The notes beneath the pieces were generated by a model. That model was not told the origin of the DNA and did not search any database. It worked only from the letters and a program-made list of their open reading frames with translations. The translations under genes and the position numbers were made by a program. A stretch of DNA of 64,000 bases, from NCBI RefSeq assembly GCF_932276165.1, contig NC_063999.1:4900501-4964500 (forward strand), given 5' to 3'. Below are positions 10,178 to 21,911 of the stretch, piece after piece (position 1 is the stretch's first letter; every line of letters begins with the position of its first letter). This stretch comes from Plutella xylostella (taxonomy: Eukaryota; Arthropoda; Insecta; Lepidoptera; Plutellidae).

Positions 10178-13100
10178 GTAATTTTTGTCAGTGAACGTGT
10201 TAATTGAAATTATTCAAACTGAAGATGCTCTAGTTTGGAGGTGAACGACGAAAATATATTCGCCGGCTCAAAACATCTGCGGTTTGTGTATGCACATAGA
10301 TATCATGGTCACATAGAATTTAATGCAATTATGTAAATTGGCACATGGATCTGTAATGTAAATAATTATGCTTTCATGATACAAAAATAAGAAGTGTGTT
10401 GATAGAACGCATCGTTTCAGTTTTAACTAGTTACCCAAATTATTATTTTTGATTAAATTGATGATCAATTGCCAACAACTCAGACTTATAAGTTCGTGGC
10501 AAACAAGGAGTTCAATTTCCATATTAAATAAAAACTAGATAGGCAGATAAGTATAAGTACTCTTACTTTAACATTCAGCGATGTAGAGTAGCTAATAGCT
10601 TAGAATTTATTCAACCTAAACTACACATAAATTTCGGTTCTTAGGTCAACATATCAACCAATAGATGTCAACTAATGTAAATCATAATACCTAAGTATTG
10701 TTCACACAACCTACCTATGTTCTGATAATTATAAGATATAATAATATAATCTGGAAAAACAGATTTCCTGATTGATCTAATCGGAAATTCCTAAATCTTC
10801 TGATTTAGGATATATAATAAATTCTGATTACCATAGCTATAGATGCTGTAGGCAGGCACAGGTGATAAAATACCTAATATAATCATAATGTTTATTTATC
10901 TATTTAATTCACATAATTGAAAAGATATGCAACATAGCTTCGACTTTTCACCCATCGCAGCTTTGGCGGTCACCTTTACATTAGGTAACATTAAATTAAA
11001 TTCATATCTCATTAGCTTAATTAGAAGATGTCATGGAATTATTCCATGTCGACATGTCGTTCGGCGTAAGACATCTTTTATTCGGCAAAAAACTAAGTAC
11101 CTAGGTAGGTATGTACTACTTATTTCTATTATTACTGTTATTAGATACTTGCTGTAAGAAAGACAATTATTTATATTATTAGTAACCTATACTTATTAGT
11201 TTCTGTGATGACTCTTCTTATAAATAGGGTAACTAAGTATGTATTCTTTGTTGAGATTTACGATTAAGTAATTATAAACATCTCTTGGAATGGAGAAATA
11301 GGTACTTAAAATTATCTAACAATAATTAGTAATACAGGTAAGAACACCTAGTTAATATGTTACTGTACCGGATTTTCAAGTTAATTGGCCTTCTTCGTTC
11401 ATCATTGGCCTAAAAGGTAAACAAACGTTTTGTGCCTTTTTGTTTGATTTAAACTGACAGTCGGATTACCCACTTAACCGACATCTCAGCACAAGCTTGC
11501 TTGTGTTAGGGTCCACCAACCCGCACTAAGCCTTCGTGGTGGACTATGCCTAAAACAATTCCTTCATGGGATGGAGGAGTCCCGTGGTGGGGACGGGGAA
11601 AGACATCTGACAGGACCATTAATACATTCCAATGATTCGAATAAGGGTAGTTTTTGTTTGTATCAGATATATAAATTATTTCCATTTCCGTGAAACAATG
11701 TATAACTGAATTATTCGGTAAGATTCGGCATACCATCATCATCATTTATGAACTATGATGGTTATGCCCATCACGTCCCCACCATAATTATAAGTAAGTA
11801 CATAATATATTTACTGCCTTGCGTGTCAAAATTATGAAAATGTCAAACATTCGATAATTTATTCCATGCAAGGGAGGCAGTAGCGTAGTCAGGCTCTAAA
11901 CAACGAAGGGTGCGGTAGGGCAATCAATAACTTATTTAAAACAAAATTCATAGGTTATAGTTCTATGTAGATCATACGTGCCTATATTAGTTATTGGTAA
12001 AACGTGGCAACGTAGACAAATTTAGATGATGATAATGATAAGATATTGAATATTATTTCACGCAGAAAATTCTTATTTTATAATAACGGACAAATAGTGG
12101 TTTATGACTTGACATGATTTGCATAGAGCATTTTATTACTCAACCAGATTTATGCTAACAACATACTTAAACAACATCTGCATTCTAAACTAGTTGGTGT
12201 TAGAGGTCGCCGCGGATAGAAACGTAAATAAATATGAGTCTAATGCTTAGACTAACGATATATGAACAAGATGGTATATGTCACATAGAAAACAAAGATT
12301 TTTTTTTTACTCAAAGCGCTCTAAGTTCAACCAAATGAAAACCATAAGGTACCTACTTATACCAATGTTTCCAGTGAATAAAGTCAAAAATCTTCTAACC
12401 GAAGTTAAGATATTCAGAATAATAATAATACTCAGTGGTAATAGTGGGGAGTTATATTTGTCGAGACGTTTCTTTTGCACTGGCACTCTATCTAATTCGT
12501 ATTATTATATCGTTGGTCTAATGTCACATACACACGTAGGTAGTTACTTTTTTGGGTGGGCAGAGTTTTGTTCATATGGTTTTGTTGCTGTCAACGAGTT
12601 TATTATCTGGATTCTAGGTGGATAGATTTCCAGTATGCTAATTTTATTGTCAACCTCCGATAGAAGATGGTATCAAAATGACGTAGTATATATAACCAAT
12701 AATTGAATGTGTGTGTGAACATTTGTTTCCAGTGAGAATTCCGGGATAAAAGAGTCATTATTTTATTCTGTGATAAAAAGGAGCCATTGGTTGTATTGGT
12801 ACTCATCGACAATATACCAATTGTTGTGTAACATTTTTTTTAATCACTTTAGTAGGTAGTTTTTGAGTTGTAACTATGGTGAAAATAAAGATAAACGACG
12901 AATTTTCAAAAGTCGTTGAACAAAAGTTGTTGATAATTACTTTCTGAGTTATTTAATTACCTTGTATATCAAAAGTAAGTACAAACATGAGTTAATAACT
13001 AAATTATAGTTTATTAGATGTACTTACTTGCCTATTTGCTGATGATGATGCGATTTATTGAACAGCATGCGAAGTGCGAATTTTTACGTACGCTAAAGTT

Positions 13101-13588
13101 CTTAGCGCTACTCCCGCTGCACTAGATCCGCTCCTTACAATTCGTTCACCGTTCACCGTTCTACGGTTAAGAAAAACCTACACTGAATAGAATATACCTA
13201 ATCAGGATCACATATTTTTCAACGTGTGCATTTTGAATAGGACTAATCCTAAACCCTTCCTTCATTGGAAGAAGACCCATATCCCAGCAATGGGGACGTG
13301 ATGGGTCGTGATTCGTGATGATGATGATGATGATGATTTTGTACCGGTGCCGGAATTATTTTTTTAACTTAAAATCCAGAGTCAGAATATTGGCCCTGAC
13401 TCCTGAGCATGAGCCCCTAGAAATAGAATGATTGTCGCTCCGTAACTCCATATTGTAATAAAAGTGGCCTACACTCATGCAGCCAATTTAATTTGCTGTT
13501 CGTCACAGATTTATTATTCCTAGTAGGTAGATATAAAATGTATTCAGCAAGTAGATTCGACTATGCTAATCTTGCAAGTCAATAGTTA
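10178..13588. other. Intergenic region with fragments of a 5S-derived SINE
   Basis: Mostly featureless AT-rich spacer. Two diverged fragments of the SINE described at 16461-16854 are visible on the plus strand. One is at about 11452-11605 (GCACAAGCTTGCTTGTGTTA, CCACCAACCCGCACTA). The other is a 3' end at about 13243-13337 (CCCTTCCTTCATTGGAAGAA, ending in a TGATGA repeat). No gene is supported. Confidence 0.5.
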
Positions 13589-13590
13589 TA

Positions 13591-14666
13591 CAGGGTTATT
13601 GGTAAGTAGACCGGATCCTTTCAGGAGGTGATAGAGGAAGGCATTTCCAGTCGATTGAACCTGAATTGATTTGAATTGATTAAACTTAACCATTTCTAAG
13701 ATATTTAATATTTAAGGTTTTTTAATTTTTTTGCCAAAATTTTATGCTTAAAACCAAAAATAAAAAAAAACAATCATATTTCAATAATTTTTTTGGTTGT
13801 TTTGCATAAGTAACACCTTAATAAAGTAATTAAAATAATCAAATGTGCATTATTCGACTTTAATTAGACATAATACCTCAAAATAGTTAAACATTTTGAA
13901 AAAATATTCAAAACGCAAAAACTAATAAATTAAATTAAAAAAGATTTTCATATGACATTTTTTTGTGCACTTTAGCTTAAAATCATGGTCAACTAATAAG
14001 CTTTCAAACAAGATAATTGAATACCAAATCGATTAAGGTATCACCAAGATATGGCCAAAACAACCAGCACAGACGGACAAAATTCAACAGGAAAACTAAC
14101 AAAATTAGCCCAATTTAAAGGTAAAAAGTGTGATTGTTTTCAGTCCTGTTGACTTTAGTATGGAAACCCCTGCTGAGTTTTCTCCGCTTTCTCTGGTTGT
14201 TTTGGCCATATCTTGGTGATACCTTAATCGATTTGGTATTCAATTATCTTGTTTGAAAGCTTATTAGTTGACCATGTTTTTAAGCTGAAGTGCACAAAAA
14301 AATGTCATATGAAAATCTTTTTTAATTTAATTTATTTGTTTTTGCCTTTTGAATATTTTTTCAAAATGTTTAACTATTTTGAGGTATTATGTCTTATTTA
14401 AGTCGAATAATGCACATTTGATTATTTTAATTACTTTATTAAGGTGTTACTTATGCAAAACAACGAAAACAAATATTGAAATGTGGCTAGTTTTTTTTAT
14501 TTTCGGTTTTAAGCATAAAATTTTGGCAAAAAATTAAAAAAACCTTAAATATTAAATATCTTAGAAATGGTTAAGTTTAGGATAATGCATTATTGGGTTC
14601 AATCGACTGGAAATGCCTTCCTCTATCACCTCCTGAAAGGATCCGGTCTACTTACCAATAACCCTG
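13591..14666. mobile_element. Large fold-back element with arms of nearly 500 bp
   Basis: Starts CAGGGTTATTGGTAAGTAGA and ends in its inverted complement, flanked by TA. The two halves remain inverted complements for almost 500 bases each (13591-14075 against 14185-14666) around a roughly 110-base unique centre, so one strand could form a very long hairpin. No coding capacity beyond short shadows. Likely a Tc1/mariner-type fold-back MITE. Confidence 0.8.
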
Positions 14667-14668
14667 TA

Positions 14669-15342
14669 TATTTATTTAAGGCATTAAATTTTTTGATATT
14701 TAAATGGATATGGTCACTACAAGGTAGTGTTAGGTTAAGTACCTAATTACGTTATAATTTAGGATAGGGGAGCCCTTAAGAAATAAACCGTTATTTACGT
14801 ATACTTATCTCAAAACTTTTTACGGTTGAGTTGTGATGTGACACTTGTAATTTTTACAAGTTATTTTTTTATGGAATTATTTTTACCGTTTACAATGAAA
14901 TCTCCCGTTATAACAATTTAATTTACTTTTCAAATGTCTACATTTTGATTCAATCAAATAGAACATCACTATTCGTGCAATGGGACTGTACAAAAGGCAT
15001 GTTTCGTGACTCGTTCGATCGGATACTAGCCGAGTACCAAATACCGTAAAACATCGTATCTATAAGTATAGTATAGACTACAGTAGGTATTCCTTACTAT
15101 ACAGAGGGGAATTTTATTGGTGAAGTTACCATGGCCAGGTTAATGTAACACGACGTACTCCTCGATCATATATTATATTGATCGAAGGACGTACTGAACA
15201 ACTTTTAATGGGGCCAACTGTGAAATCGCGAAAAAAAAAATCTGCTTCATAGTCTTCATACGTTATTTAGTGTTGAACAGATGTGTTTAAAAAATGTCAA
15301 CCTGTATGGTTTCTACATCATCTGCATAAATTTTACAAAAAA
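14669..15342. other. Intergenic spacer
   Basis: AT-rich DNA with no gene, no clear repeat boundaries and no convincing promoter or splice signals. Confidence 0.5.
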
Positions 15343-15904
15343 AACCGGCCAAGTGCGAGTCGGGCTCGCGCACAAAGGGTTCCGTAGCTTAAATCAACCT
15401 ATCTCAAAAAATATAAGAGATACTTTGATCAAACCAAAAATCGTTGAAAGAGTTAATTAGCATGCATCACCTCTATTTTTTTTAGAATTTTATACCCCGT
15501 AGTTATAAAAATAGAGGGGGGGGGACATACTTTTTACGACTTTGAGAGCTGATATCTCAAAAACCGTTCACTTTAAGAAAAATGTTTTTTAGAAAACTTT
15601 ATATCATTTTAAAAGACCTTTCCATTGATACCCCACACGGGTATGTACATCGAAAAAAAAAATTTCATCCCTCAGTTACATGTATGGGGGGCCCCACCCC
15701 CAATTCTTTTTTTTACTATTTAGTGTCATATTTTTGTAGCGGTTCATACAACACATATTCCCATCAAATTTCATCACTGTAGTACTTATAGTTTCCGAGT
15801 AAATCGGCTGTGACAGACGGACAGACGGACAGACGGACAGACGGACAGACGGACATGACGAAACTATAAGGGTTCCGTTTTTGCCATTTTGGCTACGGAA
15901 CCCT
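15343..15904 (+). repeat. Interspersed repeat, CCGGCCAAGTGCGAGTCGG family
   Basis: Starts with CCGGCCAAGTGCGAGTCGGG, runs through GTTCCGTAGC, contains GATATCTCAAAAACCGTTCA, a (GGACAGAC)n microsatellite at about 15813-15856, and ends GGGTTCCGTTTTTGCC...GGCTACGGAACCC. The GGGTTCCGTA near the start and TACGGAACCC at the end form an inverted pair. This family is common in lepidopteran genomes. Its replication class is not evident here and it has no ORF. Confidence 0.6.
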
Positions 15905-15953
15905 AATAACCTCTTCGAAACCTGCATTTGCCAAGTGTTGGACGGCGTGTAAA

Positions 15954-17043
15954 TGTTACTGTAAAAGCCCGAACAACGGTAAATCCTAGGATTTACCAGT
16001 AAATCTTAGGATTTACCAACATGAGTTGGTAAATGTAAGGATTTGTGAAAATGGGTCATTTTTTTCGGGCTTTTACCATCAGAATTTGGTAAATGCTAGG
16101 TTTTACCACTGACACCTAGTAAAAGTTGGTTTTGGGAATAAAACAAAGATTAATTATTACCTATTCATTTATTTCAACCCAATAACCACTTGTCGAAAAG
16201 AAATTGGAGGTCAAGGTCATTCATCAACTTTTGGGCGATGTAATGCACCGGATTATGGTATTTATGTGTATAGTAATAGATGCGAAATATCATTGAATGT
16301 TGGATTATTGGAAAATAACTTTATTTTCACTCATTCACTGAACGATAATTTAAACACGGAAACCGGAAGTAAAATAATTTTCACGTATTATTATTGTTGA
16401 CGTCGAGTAAATTAGATTGCAATAATAAATATTTCTTAAGTTCGGTTAGTTATAAGTTATCATCATCATCACGACTCATTACGTCCCCACTGCTGGGGCA
16501 CGGGTCTCCTTCCAATGAAGGAAGGGTTTCGATCTAGTCCACCACGCTGACCTAGTGCGGGTTGGTGGACCCCAACACAAGCAAGCTTGTGCTGAGCGAG
16601 TTGTCGGGTAAGTGGGTAACCTGACTGTCAGACGTTTTCAAGCCACCCGAAGGCCTCTGACTAGGCTTAACGACTGCTGCCGAAGCAGCAACCGGGCTTA
16701 ACGTGCCGTCCGAAGCACGAAAGCATCCAGAAAAGAACCACTTGAAATCGGTCACCCATCCAATGGCTGACCATGCTGGTTGTTGCTAAACCTCAGTGAT
16801 CAGTTACGATCACTGAAGCCCGCTCGACTACGGACGCTTTGTTCGACTACGGAGGTTATAAGTTATAACCTGGCTTTTTCAACATTTACCGTGCCTTAAT
16901 GTAAATCCAAAGATTTACCAAGTGAATAGTGGTAAAAGTGCGAATCGCAAAATCTTTCGGGCTTTTACCATTAAGAGTTGGTAAATCTTAGGTTTTACGC
17001 GTAAATCTTAGGATTTACCGTTGTTCGGGCTTTTACAGTAACA
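15954..17043. mobile_element. Palindromic TIR element, split by a SINE
   Basis: Left end TGTTACTGTAAAAGCCCGAA and right end TTCGGGCTTTTACAGTAACA are exact inverted complements, and multiple GGTAAATC(C/T)(T/C)AGGATTTACC palindromes follow inside both arms. The flanks repeat TAAA, although a TA target inside the terminal symmetry cannot be excluded. It is interrupted at 16461-16866 by a SINE plus its duplicated target. No transposase is visible. Confidence 0.7.
16461..16854 (-). mobile_element. 5S-rRNA-derived SINE with 12-bp TSD
   Basis: On the minus strand the head (about 16835-16740) resembles the internal-promoter half of 5S rRNA (GAGGTTTAGCAACAACC, TTGGATGGGTGACCG). It is followed by a body with GTCCACCAACCCGCACTA and a tail ending in CATCATCATC on the plus strand. 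It is flanked by the exact duplication GTTATAAGTTAT (16449-16460 and 16855-16866). SINEs of this class are transcribed by RNA polymerase III and moved by a partner LINE. It is the best-preserved copy here. Confidence 0.75.
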
Positions 17044-17852
17044 TAAACACACCATAACTAATTCCATCAAACTCAGGGAATTATTATTAAAATCACAAGC
17101 TCAATTTAGGAAGGAATAAACAAAAAAGTTTCATAGTATAATTTCAGAAAACGGTTTTGACTATTAAAATAAAAAGTAATAGCAATCAAAATCACAATAG
17201 TGTCCGCGTCCGCAGCTAATCCATGGCTTTAGGGATCGGTAAACAAAATATACGTTTCTTTTTTTTATTTTCTTATTTACGGTTTACACTATTGAGGATG
17301 GTCATTTTGCCTTTACCTCTGGGAAATTGGAGGTGAGTGTATTGAAAGACTAAATAGAGCATTTTTTCGACACTACTTGGCGTACATCGTTATCATATAC
17401 TTTGTGCCTCACAAACAGAGGAATTCCATACTTTCGAACTAACGCACATGGAATCATAAACTGTATAAATCACAAACAGCGGAATTCCGTACACCGGTCA
17501 AAAAAATCGCACTCGGCATACAGAACCCCTTTTTACAGGCACAGAACTGTCTTGTCCGAGTGTGATCCGAGTTATGTGGTGACGGTTGATGACTCACAGA
17601 CGGCTGGCGAGGTCAAACACAATTTTGGGATTTACATAGGAATTAAAGTCGACTTAACTATACACATGATAATCTTCTGTATCGAATTAATCACCGTTAA
17701 GTATTGGCTAATGAACACTATTTTACGTTAAGTAAGTAAATAAAATAAATAGTAAGTTAATTACCACTGTGTTACATTAAGTATTTTATGTATGATATTC
17801 TATTCTATTCTATTCTCTGTGGGGGTGTAAGTACCTGCATCTGGCTCTCTCG
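17044..17852. other. Intergenic spacer
   Basis: No supported gene. A 109-codon open frame at 17402-17731 has no motif and no non-random codon pattern. A short (ATTCT)n run at about 17801-17817 resembles the 3' tail of a non-LTR element. Confidence 0.45.
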
Positions 17853-18787
17853 AGTGGAACCGCGTGTTTTGAAACTATACAAGGCCAGAACGCACCCATA
17901 GTGTACTAGCACTGTATAGTTTCAAGTGAAAAAACATTATATTTTACTTGAAAATATACACGATTTGTGCGTACTAATCGCGTATACTTTCAAGTTAGGA
18001 TTTACTGAATCGTACTTGAAAATATACATTTCTATTACGCATATTGCTTTATTGGCGTACTTGTCGCATATAATTTATACCTACATGCTGATTCTAATTT
18101 ACTTAACTATTTCGGTAAATGTAAATGACTACAATTGACTTGTTCTGCCTGTCATACCTATAAAATGATAATAAATGAAGATGAACAAGCTCTAATTTGA
18201 TTGATAAATTGATATTTATAGCAATCATACTTGCAAGTAAGCATACCTACTAATATCTTATTATTTAAATGAATTAAGAGTAATACCTAGGTACTACACT
18301 CCTTAACGGATAAGACTAGCTTAATGACGCCGTCGGCAATATTAAAGTGCATTTAACAGCGCATCAAAATATTATTATAACCAACTAAAATAGTAAATTT
18401 TGAACAAATTTTAAATTTCATGGTTTAAAAAAATTAGGGTCATTTGGTGTTGACTTTTTGCTACTTGGACTTATTCATTGCTCGTGAGTGTAGTAGGTAA
18501 TACCTATAGACCTATTATAGACATATTTTTCATCAAGTTTTGAATTCACCGTAACTGTCTTTTATGAATTGTTCTACACCCTCTTACGAGATAATTTTTA
18601 CTATTAACAACAGTTCTACAGTTTAATATCAATTTACTTTTTAACTTACAGTGTAAACAAAAAAGACGTTACAAAATTAATGCCAAGTGCGGAATGATGA
18701 TGCAATGTTTAGAAAGCAATAGACTTATTACTATTTCGCATGAAAGAAAGAGAGAACAACAATTCAAAAGGCTACCTGGTAACTAAT

Positions 18788-19579
18788 AGTAGTAGGGATT
18801 CACGGGTTCTGGCTCACTTCCCCGCCTGCTCCACCTGCCCGCCCCTGCCCCCTCCGAGGCGCTGTCTTTGGCGGTCCTGCAAAAAGCTCGCCGCGAATAA
18901 ACTTTATTAAGGCAATTAGCGCCCCGCGGTTTTATTCGCGATCCGCGACTTTTTCTAATTGGAATGAATCTTATTGCGACACGCTTTCCTATTGGGTCCG
19001 ACTCTTTCCTGTAGTAGTAGGGATTCACGGGTTCTGGCTCACTTCCCCGCCTGCTCCACCTGCCCGCCCCTGCCCCCTCCGAGGCGCTGTCTTTGGCGGT
19101 CCTGCAAAAAGCTCGCCGCGAATAAACTTTATTAAGGCAATTAGCGCCCCGCGGTTTTATTCGCGATCCGCGACTTTTTCTAATTGGAATGAATCTTATT
19201 GCGACACGCTTTCCTATTGGGTCCGACTCTTTCCTGTAGTAGTAGGGATTCACGGGTTCTGGCTCACTTCCCCGCCTGCTCCACCTGCCCGCCCCTGCCC
19301 CCTCCGAGGCGCTGTCTTTGGCGGTCCTGCAAAAAGCTCGCCGCGAATAAACTTTATTAAGGCAATTAGCGCCCCGCGGTTTTATTCGCGATCCGCGACT
19401 TTTTCTAATTGGAATGAATCTTATTGCGACACGCTTTCCTATTGGGTCCGACTCTTTCCTGTAGTAGTAGGGATTCACGGGTTCTGGCTCACTTCCCCGC
19501 CTGCTCCACCTGCCCGCCCCTGCCCCCTCCGAGGCGCTGTCTTTGGCGATCCTGCAAAAAGCTCGCCGCGAATAAACTT
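18788..19579 (+). repeat. Left Polinton TIR: 225-bp tandem array, about 3.5 units
   Basis: Three full 225-bp units start at 18788, 19013 and 19238, with a partial fourth at 19463-19579. Each unit is GC-rich and starts AGTAGTAGGGATTCACGGG. Because 225 is divisible by three and one minus-strand frame lacks stops, the array yields a fake repetitive ORF. The first three units share GGCGGTCCTGC where the innermost has GGCGATCCTGC. Confidence 0.9.
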
Positions 19580-20364
19580 TGTATACAAGTAAGTACCTAT
19601 TGTGTAGGTAGAATATTATCGGTTGATTTTAAGCATATCTACTAACCACTCCTCCTCGCGTTGCTCGTCGTCGCACCTACCTACAGGCTTTCATTAAGTA
19701 TGAGTGTGTGACTGTTATTTGAAATAACATGGTATCCAATGGATAATATTTATCAGCCTTACTTCATTCAATGCATTACTAGCGACTGTAATAATTAAAA
19801 GACATTATTACTGGTGAATTAAACATCCATCTCCGTGTCTTTACTAAATAACATAAAGCGTAAACACTTGTACGCAGTGGCTGATAGCGTTATAAACCGA
19901 GTTCTAAAAACATAGTTATGTAAAGTGAAATCAATAATTATACGTACCTACATGCAAACATTACGTTTTTTTTCACCCACCAACGGTTCGATGCCAAGCA
20001 TTTGTCCTTAAGTAGGTAATATTTTTTTGGTAAGCATCCCAAAACAATAAATAACTCCAGATATGTCGCGCTTTGGGTGTTCGATGCTAACCCTAATCAA
20101 TCACTCAATATAAGTGCAAAGGTAATATAAAAAATACTGTGGGCTGGCGTCTGAAATAAAAAAAACACTAGCTTGTACATACGTGTCTGCGCGAAGTGTT
20201 ATGGGAATATCAATTTTATTTGTATGCCGATAAAGGAATCAATGTGGGATTTTAAAAAATGAACAAGTCTCGACCAGTTTTCACCTAACACAGATGTGTT
20301 TGGTTTAATCTCGATAAAGATTGGGATCGTGTACAAAAAATACCCCCGAAAACCGCATTCCGCG

Positions 20365-20403
20365 TATATAAAACGCGCTGCATGTCAGATCTCAAACATA
20401 TCA
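20365..20403 (+). promoter_or_regulatory. TATA promoter of Polinton plus-strand gene
   Basis: TATATAAAA at 20365-20373 is followed by initiator-like TCAGATC (A at 20387) and TCAGCC (A at 20403), the latter at a more usual distance. It lies about 75 bp upstream of the first ATG of the spliced gene. Confidence 0.5.
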
Positions 20404-20476
20404 GCCTGGCTCTCTACTGAGTGAGTTTATAATTATTGTGTATTGTGCTACATAGATACCTGCAGCGTCCAGACAT

Positions 20477-21250
20477 ATGAATGTAAGTTATGTTTTGTAT
20501 CTAATCACTTTCCGTTGAATATGTATAATAGTCCATTACTTTGTGTACATTGCATGTGAGTCAAAAGCACCTCAGTGTTTTAACTTACTTTTATTCTTAC
20601 CCGTATTTTTTTGTGCAAGTAACACTATAGTTAGTTCTCATGGCATAGTAGGTAATTCGTTCACCCATTTCATCAGTATTAAACCGTAACTTTACGCATA
20701 TCTCTGCTTTCCACCCCCCAACATAAGATAATGTGCATCATCTATTTTTTACCGTAGTAAAACCAAGTAAATTTATTTGTTTTAGCCATCAACAATAATT
20801 GACGACTGCGACTACACCATGAAAAATTACTATTATCCGAGCCCTAGTGATGATGAAATACTATCACCATCACTTCTCCTGAAAAAACCGACTAAACGGA
20901 TTCACGAAAATATTGATTCATATTTTGAAACTCCCTCGAAGAAATCTAAGAGCAAAACATTATCTTCGACCGTCGGGCGTGCTGCCTGCGGGGGTATTTC
21001 ATATATATCCACCAATGAAGACGACGGATCTAAAGCGTCACACCTCATAAAAATTGAAATGTACGATATGAAAAAATTGAAAGATTTACCACCCAGCGAA
21101 CATTGGAAAAAAGCTGATATGCGAATCAAGCTGTATTGCACCTCTGATCATATTCTTTTCCATGATACTAATCAACTCATGTTTTCTATAACAAAACAAA
21201 TAGCTACAAAGACAGATTGCAAAAAATATTTTCTCGAGACATCGAAGTAA
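20477..21250 (+). CDS. Spliced Polinton accessory (early-type) gene, 156 aa, function unknown
   Basis: Proposed two-exon gene. Exon 1 supplies ATG AAT (20477-20482), then the donor GTAAGT. The intron runs 20483-20785 and ends TTTGTTTTAG. Exon 2 (20786-21250) continues in frame for 11 codons before the next ATG at 20819. Without splicing that second ATG would give 143 aa. The protein has an acidic N-terminus, a lysine/serine-rich stretch (residues about 45-65, possible nuclear signal KKSKSK) and no recognised domain. It is transcribed opposite to the capsid block, from a TATA promoter just inside the left TIR. That position is used by accessory or regulatory genes in Polinton/adintovirus-type elements (inference). 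Splicing is inferred from signals only. Confidence 0.6.
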
Positions 21251-21338
21251 AAATAATAATGTACCACGACCCCCGGCGCACAGACCACACACAACTGCTA
21301 CACTACCGAGACGCCCCTGTATTCTGTTGCCGCCAACC

Positions 21339-21560
21339 ATGGATTATACACTACACTCTTCCGTGTTCGATGCCGCATTAATAGAAGCCCTCTTGGATTA
21401 TGAACGTCGACAAGAGCAATCCTCGTACTCACCTATGCTGAGTCCACCCATGCTGCCTCTGCGATTCAACCCTTTGAGAATTGTTTGGAGTGAAGAATCA
21501 GAAGAAATGTCTCCGTTTACTTTAGATGTTAATTTTAGTTATAGTCCAACCCTTTTTTAA
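21339..21560 (+). CDS. Small Polinton plus-strand ORF, 73 aa, unknown
   Basis: ATG in a good context (CCAACCATGG) opens a 73-codon frame ending at 21560, about 90 bases downstream of the preceding gene's stop and on the same strand. The product is acidic with proline/methionine-rich SPMLSPPMLPL and a possible amphipathic helix (FDAALIEALLDYERRQEQ). No family recognised. It converges on the protease gene, whose stop lies at 21707-21709. It could be a second cistron or a 3' exon of the upstream gene. Confidence 0.45.
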   Translation: MDYTLHSSVFDAALIEALLDYERRQEQSSYSPMLSPPMLPLRFNPLRIVWSEESEEMSPFTLDVNFSYSPTLF

Positions 21561-21911
21561 TTATTTCATTAAATTGATGTAAATTAGTAAAACTTTTTTC
21601 TTTTACTAACCCATATACTAAAATAGAATAGGGATATAGTTAGGTAGTTAGTAGGTATAATTATGGAAAATAAAAATCAGTAGGTCTGAAATAACTATCA
21701 TTTATTTTAAAAAATACTATTGAACATTTCTCTTACCAGTAAATCGTTAAACATAGTTTCTTCAGTAAACAAGTTAAGAAAAGTTTTCATTGACAATCCT
21801 TTAAATTTAAAATAAAGATAGACTAAACAATATTCACCACAAACAGTTGTAAAATAATTTTGTAGTATTTTAGAGTTGTAATACCATTTGTGACAATTAC
21901 GTGCTAAAAAT

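Noticed and set aside
15800..15860. CRISPR-like short repeats
   Set aside because: The GGACAGAC runs are a head-to-tail microsatellite without spacers, inside an interspersed repeat of a eukaryotic genome.
17402..17731. 109-codon plus-strand frame
   Set aside because: No domain, no splice or promoter context; composition matches surrounding spacer.
18783..19478. 231-codon minus-strand repetitive ORF with a tandem NPYYYRKESD-type unit
   Set aside because: It is the stop-free frame through the 225-bp TIR tandem array (225 is a multiple of three). The same frame appears at 30339-30584. There is no start context, promoter or conservation argument for a protein.
21120..21150. LxCxE-like retinoblastoma-binding motif (LYCTSD) in the Polinton early protein
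   Set aside because: The essential glutamate position is not met, and the motif is too short to support without other evidence.
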